In this document: piece by piece, positions 47,529-56,915 of the stretch | Layout of the letters: each line of letters begins with the position of its first letter | Position numbering within the stretch: position 1 is the first letter of the stretch | Notes under the pieces: generated by a model | Databases searched by the model: none | The model's input: only the letters and a program-made list of their open reading frames with translations | What the model was told of the DNA's origin: nothing | Assembly: GCA_003255065.1 (NCBI GenBank) | Contig: QAOA01002596.1 | Location: 1,172,786 to 1,236,785, forward strand | Origin: Cercis canadensis | Taxonomy: Eukaryota; Streptophyta; Magnoliopsida; Fabales; Fabaceae | Length of the DNA stretch: 64,000 nt | Direction of reading: 5' to 3' | Position numbers and translations under genes: made by a program

Positions 47529-48239
47529 GGTTATAGCTTTGTTTGGGTTAAATGGCAAGGTTATGACTTTGTTGCGGTTAAATGGCAAAGGTTATATACT
47601 GCAACTTAGCCTAAATCAACTAGGACTAGGAATCCAAATAGAAATTAAACTCTCTCGTAAGGAGAACTATTGTTAGATGTTTAGCTGAGTGTTCAAAATT
47701 GTTTAAATTATCTAAATGTACCTTAAATATTTTTTTTAAAAAAAAATTGTAGTAAAAATATAATTAAAAATACGCCTATTCATTGACATTCTTTAGTAAT
47801 TAAAAAGCTTTTATAAATATTTTCTAAAATATTTTTGTGAAATTAAATTTTTGAACAGTATTTACCAATAAAAAAAATCCAAACATTACTTTTGCAATAA
47901 TTTTAAAGGGTTGTGTATTTATTTAAGTAGAACTCTAATTAATTTGTGATACTCATAACCAAGCTAAATTGGGAGTAGGACTTCGTAAATTTCTTATCTA
48001 ACCATGGCATGATATCTCCTCGTTTGTTGGGCCAAGAATAATTTCTTTATATATATATATAATCCCTATACAAGTAGGATACCTTGTTAAAGTTGGTCTT
48101 CAACTCCTTCTAACCGAAGGCGAGGCTCCCAATATTGGCCAGAAACTACATCAATTTTACTCTTGGGTTTCAATCTCCTATTCTTTTTTCTAATCAAAGT
48201 TGCTCTTAGTCAAGTCTCAACATCAGTCTCTTAATTTCT
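47529..48239. other. Intergenic DNA upstream of kinase 1
   Basis: AT-rich and non-coding. It aligns with 50752-51240 in front of kinase 2, so it belongs to the duplicated kinase block. Confidence 0.5.
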
Positions 48240-48846
48240 TGTTTAATGCCATCACAAACTAAATTAAAAAAAAAACAGGTAAGTTCTCTGACAGATAATT
48301 CTAACACTCTCAAGCAAGAGTTTCTGAAAGCTTGCTCCATTGCATAAAACATTAAATAACCACTCAACCAACCGAACTCCATTGCCACTAATTTAGTTGG
48401 CAATAATGCCAACCTTCTGCATACTTCATTTCATTCTTTTAAACCCAGTTCTGTGATTAGAGTAATTTCATAAGCCCAATAAGAATTCACTCCATGATTA
48501 ATATTTGCTTTCCAAACCAAACAAAAATTCACTTATCATAAATGAATACAATAAAAAAAGTTAGCACCTTGAAAGAGCTGAGTCCAAATCAGAAGACTGC
48601 TGAACTTCAAGCATGGCAGATTGTCTTTCAGAGTGGGATTAGAGTAACGCTTTTGAAATTTGATAGTNATTCACTCCATGATTAATATTTGCTTTCCAAA
48701 CTAAACAAAAATTCACTTATCATAAAGGAATAAAAAAAGTTAGCACCTTGAAAGAGCTGAGTCCAAATCAGAAGACTGCTGAACTTCAAGCATGGCAGAT
48801 TGTCTTTCAGAGTGGGATTAGAGTAACGCTTTTGAAATTTGATAGT
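48240..48846 (-). repeat. Copy of PPR intron 1 and exon 1 end, outer copy, with an N-gap repeat
   Basis: 48240-48645 matches 45039-45452. In addition 48485-48667 recurs at 48669-48846 across the N at 48668, so exon-1 end occurs three times here (donor sites at 45385, 48568 and 48747). The last repetition is probably an assembly overlap. Confidence 0.8.
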
Positions 48847-49891
48847 GTTTCTATTCCTAGGTAGTTTAGTGTTGGCTTGAGCTAGCTCCCCGGTGAGAGT
48901 CACCGGAACTAAGCTCAGCTGAGAATTACTGGCTCTTGTTGAGGAAGGGGACACAGAAGGAATTCACAGAGAAGATATGGGTGATTGGGGGAACACTGTA
49001 CTTTGCAATCCAACTCCAAGCGTCGATATCTCCATTTTCAGCTTCTTTCACCGGAGACGCAGAGTCGCAGACGCAGTTCCCCGCGTCGTGTTTAAAGAAA
49101 TCGAAAATTTATGGGCTGGATAAGGTTCTTTAACCGATTTCTAATGGGCTCGATTGGGCTTCATGCACTCAGACCCAACCTTGAAACATTAAGCCCATTG
49201 TTCTTTTCCAATTTGTATTTTTGACAATGATAGAAATATGAAGGTTTCTTAGATTTTTTGGTATAATGTGATATGTCATACTATATAAAAATAGTTAATG
49301 TGTTAATGACATGTATAATTGACAACTTCATGTCAATGTTTGTTTAAGAGAATGAGATAAATTATATTTTATATCCAATAAAATATAAAAATTACATTTT
49401 AATGATAAATGTTTATCACGTCAATGTAATATGACATATTTATATGGTATCATAATCTTCGTAGAAATATACTCAAAGTCTCTAAAAAAATTGGGTCCCT
49501 ATTATTTTTTCATTCTCATGGTTTGATTTTTTTTTTTTTATATCAAGTCCTACCAATTTTTATTTTATCAATAACTAGATTTTTCTAGCTTAAGATATAG
49601 AGAATATGGAATGAAATGTGAAAATAAATAAATAAAAACTTGTTCTCATATAAATGGGATCCATAAGTTATTTGATGTAATGAAGTACATGCCCCCAATA
49701 CATAGAGTACATAGAGTAGTGACTCTAGAATAATAAATTGTCATGATGCTCTCCAAACTTGATTAAACAATAATAAATCCATCAACTCTCTCTTTTTAGT
49801 ACTTAAAAGGTTTGAACTTTACAACTTCTAGAAACTAAAAAGAGAGATTAGTAAAAATTAAAATATAGACCAATCAGTTTTGAAAGAAACC

Positions 49892-50751
49892 TCAAGACAT
49901 AGGAGAAGAAAGAAAAGGGTGGTCTAGCAACATATCAACAGTCCATCTCATACTAGAATTTGTAGTGAAACATTTGCTCAAGAAATCCCTGCAATCGTGG
50001 CTTAGTGATTCATTAGGTATGTAGGGTGCTTGTTTCTTAGAGGCAAGCACATACATGAAATCTTTCGCAGAAGTTAGCTCCAAGTTTGACCATGGAGGTA
50101 AACCAATGATCATCTCAATGACAATGCACCTAAGAGACCATATATCTAATGTTGGTTCAATCTCGCCAATGGCTACTGATTCGGGTGACATGTAAAATAG
50201 AGTCCCTATAAACCTAAACCTCCAAAAATGGGCATCGAAGTTCAACTTCTCTTCTATAATCTTGGACAGTCCAAAATTGGCAATCTTGAGCTGATAAGTT
50301 GCAGTTTCAGTCCCATCATAGTGTTGAGATGAAGGAGGAAAGACAAGAACATTCTCAAGTTTAAAATCACAATGAACAAAACCCTTGCAGTGAATGCAAG
50401 AAAAGCCTCGTAGAAGCATGTGTGTGTAGGCTTTAACTTGGCTCTCAAGAAATCTCCCTTTCTTGATTAGATTTGCAAGAGTACCATAAGGGGTATACTC
50501 CAAGAAAAGATATGGACATAAACACCCTGCTCTACAGTAATCTAGCTCCCAAAACACTAGACAATCTCAGGACAATTGCAAAAAGAGTTAAGGATATTTT
50601 CCTCTCTTAGTAATAAAACAACGCAAGATAAGAATGAAGTAGTCTTCACAGCCAAAGCATCACCATAGCCTCTCTGTGGAGCAGCAGAAATTGCTAGAAA
50701 CACAGTGGCATTGGATCATTTTCCTAATATCCTTCCCTTCACTAAAAGCAT
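49892..50751 (-). pseudogene. Kinase copy 2, inactivated
   Basis: This is the paralogue of kinase 1. The glycine loop reads GK then TGA (50716-50718). At least two further in-frame TAG codons follow before the frame shifts by one base near 50515 (a lost A in the VYVHNLF region). The remaining open frame (49892-50557) has HCDFKLENVL in place of HCDLKPENVL and ANFGLSK in place of ADFG, so the metal-binding aspartate is gone. Clear pseudogene. Confidence 0.9.
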
Positions 50752-51540
50752 GGTTATGGCTTTGTTACGGTTAAAATGGCAAGGTTATATACTGCAACCT
50801 AGCCTAAATCAACTTGGACTAGGAATCCATATAGAAATTAAACTTTCTCTTGTAAGGAGTAATGTTAGATGTTTACCTGAGTGTTCAGAATTGTTTAAAT
50901 TATCTAGAAGGACCTTAATTTTTTTTTTAAAGAAAAAATTTAGTAAAAATACAAGCCTATTTGTTGTAATTCTGATAATTCACATTAATGTTTATGTTGA
51001 CATTCTTTAGTAGTTAAAAAGCTTTTATTAATATCTTCTAAAATACTTTTGTGAAATTATATTTTTTAACATTATTTACCAATAAAAAAAATTCAAACAT
51101 TACTTTTGCAATAATTTTAAAGGGTTGTTTATTTATTTAAGTAGAACTCTAATCAATTTGTGATACTCAAAACCAAGCGAAATAGGGAGTAGGACTTTGT
51201 AAATTTCTTATTTAACCATGGCATCATGTTTCCTTGTTTGTGAGACCAAGCATAATTTCGTTACAACTAGGGAATGACGGTATAATTCCTATACGAGTAG
51301 GATACGATCTTTCAAGGAAATAGAAACGAAAATAAATGCAAACTCTTGAGGGTAAGATACTTGTAGGGAATGACTTCTAGACAAACAACTAGATGACTTG
51401 AGATTTACCGATTCTTTTGATCCTGATGACAGCTTTCATCATTATAATATTTGTGTTCTTTCTTAAATTTTTCTAATTTGGAAATATGTGCTTGCACCTG
51501 TACACATATTGACGATTATCAATTTTTATTGTCCCCAGCA
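50752..51540. other. Intergenic, end of kinase block and start of right segmental copy
   Basis: The kinase block ends near 51240 and the right copy of the F-box/B3 duplication begins at about 51310. The sequence from about 51310 to 51540 is the former first intron of the F-box gene. No leader exon is present. Confidence 0.5.
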
Positions 51541-53020
51541 ATGGACTCTCTCCCAGATGCTGTCCTTCAATACATCCTATCCCACATCAACAATGCCCGT
51601 GATGTTGCAGCTTGCAATTGTGTTTCTAAGCGATGGAAGGAGTCGATGGCTTATATCAAAACTCTCTACTTTCCTCGCAACTCATTTGACAGCTATACTG
51701 GTGATTACAGTGCTGATGAGGTTGTGAGGAGAATGGTATCAACAGTTGTGCGACTGGAAGAGCTAATTGTATATAGCCCTTTCTCTGGTGCTGGCCTCGA
51801 TTCATGGCTATCACATGTTGGCCCATCTCTTTGTCAGCTTCAGCTCCGAATGGACAACCTTGTTGAAAATCAGTCCTCCCATGAAAGCCCATCAAAGTTA
51901 GATTGCATTGGTGCAGCAAGGAACTTAGAATCTCTAATACTTTGGGGTGTCTTAATGACGCATTCCCCAAGGTGGGATGTCTTCCAAAACCTCAGGAATC
52001 TTGAGATAACTGGTGCAAGATTGGAGGATCCCGTATTGTCTGTGGTGCTTAGATCATGTCCTTATCTGAGAAGGTTGTTGCTACTTGGATGTGAAGGGGT
52101 TTTAGAGCAGTGTAAGCTGGATTTTTATGGTGTGGGGGATTGTTTGCTTACTCTAACCTCCCCGAGAATTGAATCCCTTGAGGTGCAAGGCTGTAGTTGG
52201 ATTAGGGTTGCTGAAACCAAGTATTTGAAGAATCTTTCAATTTCCAACAGTGCTGGTAATTAATTTTTAAACTTTAAGTGAATCCTGTAATTACTTAATT
52301 ATTTTATCTTGTCTTTTCTTGTCATAGTTCTTTCTTCCAACTAATCTTTGTAGTTTTTATCCTCTTTAGCTATGTTAAAAGTTATTTTTTTCCCCCTTTA
52401 ATGATAATTGCTTCCAGGGAGAGTGTACATGGTTGATTTTGGAAATCTTACAGCTCTGGAGCTCTTGTCTATGAGGGGTGTCCAGTGGTGCTGGGATGCA
52501 ATATGCAGAATGCTCAAATTGGCAAGTGAGGTGAAGCATCTCTGTATGAAGGTTGAATTCACTGGGGACTTCGAGGCTCTTCAACCCTTTCCTGAGATTT
52601 ATTTTGCTGACTTTTTCAATAGCCATCCCAAGCTGCGCAAATTTGATATTCATGGAGCTATGTTTGCAGCTCTTTGCCAGAAGAACAGCCTGAAACATGT
52701 AAGTTCTTTATAACATAGTTAGGTTTTGTGATTGGGTTGTTCTGACATCTTATCTAATGTAGATACGCTCACTCCTTTTCCAGGTGGATTCAGAATTAAT
52801 GATTCCATGTTTGGAGGAGGTTGTCATCACGGTGAGATCACCACTCAATGCTGAACAGAAAATGAGCACTCTTGAATCCTTGTTGAAGTATGGGAAAAAT
52901 CTAAGGCGAATGGTTATAAAGATTCTCCAGATGAAGAGCAGCCATAGCAGTGCTGATGATTTTTTTGATGAGGTTTACCGGTTCAGCTGCATGAACCAGA
53001 AGATAGTTCGAATAGAATAA
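51541..53020 (+). CDS. F-box/RNI-like protein, At1g10780 type (copy 2)
   Basis: The second copy of the F-box gene has three exons (51541-52255, 52418-52698 and 52784-53020) with canonical sites and 410 residues. Its F-box and C-terminal part are intact. Compared with copy 1 it lacks nine residues in frame in an LRR (CEGV joins directly to LEQCKL), from a 27-bp deletion, and has several substitutions (e.g. PEIYFADFF for PEIDFVDFF). The duplication begins inside the 5' UTR intron, so the leader exon and promoter of copy 1 are absent here. Expression would need a new promoter. The frame is open, so I keep it as a coding gene, but it may be silent. Confidence 0.75.
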
Positions 53021-54157
53021 AAGCTTAGAAGAGGATCTTAATTCCTCATTCATTCATTGTTTAAGACATTTAGTGTTTATTTTCATTTCAGCTGGACTGC
53101 TGAATTTATTTCAACTCATTTTTGGATCTAATTAATGCATGCTATCCCTTTTATTGACATCTGGTTCTGGTTTATGAAATCTGGATTAAAGGTTTACCAT
53201 GTGTCCCATGATTGTTCAAATTTCAGTTATAGGATCCTGAGGTTTCTAAAAATAAGACCAGTATATGTGACTCCATTGTTAATTCTAGAAACTATAAAAT
53301 GCTATATATGCTAGCATATATCAGGAAATTGTTGGTGCTACTGTTTGGTATGAGCTAAGCTATTTGGAGGCAAAAGGAAGAGTAAGGAAAGGAGATAGAG
53401 TTTGGCAAATTGCATTTGGAAATGGCTTCAAGTGTAACAGTGCTGTCTGGAAATGTATTTCTGATATTGATCCAAATGTGAAAAGTGCATGGTCAGATAG
53501 AATCCATTTGTATCCAGTTCATATGCCTGTGTTTGACTGTTAAGAATTGTCGTAGGTCCAAGAAGCATTTCCAGGTCTTCAATTAAAAATCAAAGGAAGT
53601 TGCTTAAAAAACATGTTTTAGTTTTGTGCAGTGAAGCTTCATTTAAGTTTTGATACTAACAATATATAAGGAAATTGATTGTGCTATTGTTAGATTCTAC
53701 GTGCTAATTTCTCTAGGGAAGTCAACTAGCAAGCAAGGCCAGCAAGAGATGAATACAGTTTTTTGTATCTGACTCATAAACATGGAAGATATACAATATG
53801 TAGCTGTTAATTGAAGGGTTTATGCAGTATCTCCATTTGTTAATCAAATCTAGGAGCACTTATCTAGCTGTATCCCTAAAGCAGCCTATCACAAAGTGAT
53901 ACTGCAGTTTGTAAACTTCTAAGAATACTCATAGAATACATTGTAATACAATTACCAAATAAAGAACACAAAGGTTTAGCATTACTAACAATAGTGAAAT
54001 CTATCATTAACTCAAATAAGTGAACTTTCATGTACGGTAAACATAAAATTGTCGTGGCAAAAAAAAAAATAAAGAAAATCTAATGTTTTCTTTCTAACTC
54101 TCTAACACAATTTCTTAGAACAAAAATATTGTCCTTCACTGATTCTGCTTTGTATCA
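53021..54157. other. Intergenic within the right copy, with KCS tail relic
   Basis: This aligns with 33870-34893. The KCS-like tail ([20 protein letters not shown]) lies near 53388-53450. Compared with the left copy there is an extra piece near 53600-53690. No intact gene is seen. Confidence 0.5.
53350..53543 (+). pseudogene. Possible 3-ketoacyl-CoA synthase C-terminal relic (copy 2)
   Basis: Same fragment as at 34210-34392. Here the signature reads GFGN-like ([14 protein letters not shown]), slightly closer to the family's usual form. Only the C-terminal tail is present, so it is a relic carried along in the segmental duplication. Confidence 0.6.
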
Positions 54158-55485
54158 TCAGTTGCCCACTTGTTCCTTCTGATTTGTGTCATCCTTTGCC
54201 CTCTCAACTATGACAAGAGCCATGCAAAGCTTGTCTCCAATTCCCCTGAATGCCCAAATCTGTACTTTGTCACCAACCTTGAGAACATTTTGCTTAGCTA
54301 CCTCTTTCCATTTAGTTCTCAACACATATTGAGAAATTTTTTTGGTATCATTCTTGTGCATATCCCACTGTCTGAATTGCATGCTAGTCTCTATAATTTG
54401 AGATTGCTTCACAGGTTTTCCCCCTATCTTTATTGGTTTATGGATCAGTGGAACCGGAATTGGGTCTTGATTATCAAGCAACTTTATCTCATCTTTTCTC
54501 AAAAACTCAGAAGGATTAATGATTTGATTGAAAGGCATGGAAATACGATTATTATTCTCTTCTAAATCAGTTTTAAACAAGCGCTTTTCAATAACCAATG
54601 TGATTTTAGTTTTTCCACACATCCTCATAATTTCCTCCTCAAATTCTTCTGGCAATCCTGGTGGTGGATTTGGATATGATCTTTGCCCATTCTCGTTTTG
54701 AGAATCNCCGGAATTGGGTCTTGATTATCAAGCAACTTTATCTCATCTTTTCTCAAAAACTCAGAAGGATTAATGATTTGATTGAAAGGCATGGAAATAC
54801 GATTATTATTCTCTTCTAAATCAGTTTTAAACAAGCGCTTTTCAATAACCAATGTGATTTTAGTTTTTCCACACATCCTCATAATTTCCTGCTCAAATTC
54901 TTCTGGCAATCCTGGTGGCGGATTTGGATATGATCTTTGCCCATTCTCGTTTTGAGAATACTTTTTATTTTCCACTTTCTTCTGCTCTTCAATTTCCTTG
55001 ATACCCATAACACAATCTTTATCTTGTTTCAAACTCTTGTTTCTCTTCACTCCTTGAGCCCCTTGTTTAGTTTCATACTCAAACTTTTGAGTGGTTGTTA
55101 GAGACATAATGGCAGAGCTCATGAGGTTTTCTGCCTCATTAAAAAAATTATGTCTCTTCCTTTTCGCAGATTTTGACCCTTGCATGGACTTTAGATGCTT
55201 CTCTTTCATCAGTCTTTCACTTTTATCTGTTCTGTGAACATCAACCTCATCAGCAGCCACATGCTCCTCATTCACTACAACTTGTAAATTAACTTGAAGA
55301 GTCGTCCTATGTTTCCTCTCGATCTGCAAATATTCTTGTTCATACTTTTCAGAAGCAACCTTCGTAACCTGCTCCAGAATATTAAATCGAGTCCATAATG
55401 GGTCTACTTTGAGACCCATGAAATCAGTAAGACTAAGAGGATTCATTCTGAAAGTGAAATCTTTCTGCAGCAAAAGGGGCTTCAA
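54158..55485 (-). CDS. B3 domain (DUF313) protein, full-length copy, split by an assembly artefact
   Basis: As printed, the frame is broken at the N at 54707. The 253 bp at 54454-54706 repeat what follows the N. Removing 254 bases (the repeat and the N) makes one continuous frame of 358 codons, 357 residues, so the break is almost certainly an assembly overlap. The N-terminal part (MKPLLLQKDFTFRMNPLSL and so on, about 100 residues) is absent from the left copy. The middle is basic (KRKRHNF). The C-terminal half is the B3-like DUF313 domain: RISMPFNQIINPSEFLRKDE, then RQWDMHKN, KWKEVAKQNVLKVGDKVQIW. Presumed DNA-binding, nuclear. The start at 55485 is the first ATG; the exact role is unknown. 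Confidence 0.75.
54454..54960. repeat. 253-bp direct duplication at N gap 54707
   Basis: 54454-54706 and 54708-54960 are nearly identical, with two differences seen, separated by one N. It lies inside the B3 gene and breaks its frame. Confidence 0.9.
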
Positions 55486-56334
55486 TTTGTGCTAAAATAG
55501 GAGAAAAAACTTTGCGTTTGACGCAAGCAATAAATCAAATCTCATTAGAATAGAAATAGGAATGGAATTGACTAATACGAATAGAACACAACTCCTCAAC
55601 GAATTTGTACAATTCTCATTGGACTAGGAATATGATTGACTAATACGAATCCAATACAACTCCTTGGTTTCCTAATTCTAATTAATCTCTTTTCTTTTGC
55701 TCTATATCTGTTAAAAATTTGAAAGACATATAGTTGCCCTTACCTTTCACTAACCTTTTTTAAGTATATCAAATAAGAGTTTCAAATTAATATAATGTAA
55801 GTATAAACTTCTATTACTATCCAAATTTTTAGAATACGGCTTCTATTATTGAATACTAAAGAGAAAAAAATCATATATCTTACGTAATTAATATTTACTC
55901 ACACTAAAAACTTCACTAGAGTATAATGTATCCAATATATCTGAGTCTTTACATTATGTAACTAAAATGTTTGTATGCAAAGAAAGTAAACACCTAACTA
56001 AAGTATAGTGTATCCAAGATATCTTGATCTTTACATTTATATAATTGTTTGTATGAAAAGAACTACTCTAATCATTCTTTTTGGCCTCGAAAATTTAAAT
56101 AAAACATCAATTTGATTTGTATATTTCAAAGTTTCAATTTAATCCTCCAACATAAAAATTCAATATGATTGGCAGATTTTAGTGTTTATATTTTTAAAAA
56201 AATATATATACACTACATTAGAAAAAAGAAAATAAGAAAGGAAAATAAAACATAAATGGTTTTTATTAAAAAGAAACTAGTAAACTTGGGAGAAAATACA
56301 AGTTACGAACTTTTATTTGCCTCAACATTCAACT

Positions 56335-56440
56335 ATCATACTATCAACCAACCCATTGCGGAAAGCATGGGAAGGGGAACACTAGGTAATCAACGACAAA
56401 TTCCACCATCATCTAAGTTGTAGATACCAAGTTTACTAGA
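56335..56440 (-). pseudogene. Relic of the F-box/DUF295 gene 3' end
   Basis: A minus-strand segment matches the end of the gene at 36925-38333 (LGIYNLDD and the final exon tail), truncated and with small deletions. It marks how far the right segmental copy extends. Confidence 0.6.
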
Positions 56441-56915
56441 GTACAATGTATCCAAGATATTTTGATCTTTACGTTATGTAACTACAATGTTTGTTTTCAA
56501 AGAACTCCACTAATCATACTTCTTGGCCTCAACCTTCAATAAAAAGTCAATTTGATTCGTATAGTTTAAAGTTTCAATTTAATCCTCTAATACAAAAATT
56601 CAATATGATTCGTGTAGTTTGAAGTTTCTATTTAATCCTTTAATGCAACGCCATTTTCTATGAATAACCGAGTCCCAACATTCCCCTCATGCATATACTG
56701 AGTGTCATTTAAATTCTTTCCTCTCATCTAGCAGTGTTCATACTCGAGATCACATAAGGCAGTGCACTATAATAAACTTATATAGAAAAGAAAAGTTGAA
56801 AACTCTATAAGTGGTTTCAAAATTTTCAGGCTACATGTAAGTAAACTTTGTAAAAATGCTTAAGTAATAAATTTCCTTCTTTCACTGAGGAAATTCAAAT
56901 TAACACTAGTATGAT
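56441..56915. other. Intergenic
   Basis: It starts with more of the AT-rich repeat found at 36 kb. The rest has no gene. Confidence 0.5.

Larger units (their letters stand above)
39738..49035 (-). pseudogene. PPR protein gene, At1g10910 (EMB3103) type, decayed
   Basis: PPR proteins bind organellar RNA; the Arabidopsis relative is plastid-targeted and needed for embryo development. Minus-strand exons: 48747-49035, 44930-45014, 44389-44627, 43648-43950, 42922-43026, 42588-42687, 41404-41720, 40562-40738, 40350-40478 and 39738-39953. Motifs run in the same order as the relative, e.g. KADELIQDMKSAGLVPNM, LLKVYVRGGLFDKSRELL and NTMLCAYCRAGEMESVMQ. Lesions: an in-frame TGA at 48964-48966 (codon 24); a frameshift near 48810 in exon 1; a deletion of roughly 25 bp with frameshift near 44478; and the acceptor of the 40738 exon reading TTTGTGG instead of AG. 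Exon 1 is also separated from exon 2 by a 3-kb insertion holding a kinase gene. Several exons remain clean, so decay is recent. An intact copy presumably exists elsewhere. Confidence 0.8.
51310..56210. repeat. Segmental duplication, right copy (F-box plus B3)
   Basis: This matches 32139-36350 in the same orientation. It contains F-box copy 2, the KCS tail relic, the full B3 gene and the AT-rich tail. It also continues into a relic of the F-box/DUF295 gene end (56335-56440). Confidence 0.9.

Noticed and set aside
54170-54565. 131-codon plus-strand frame
   Set aside because: Antisense shadow of the B3 gene.
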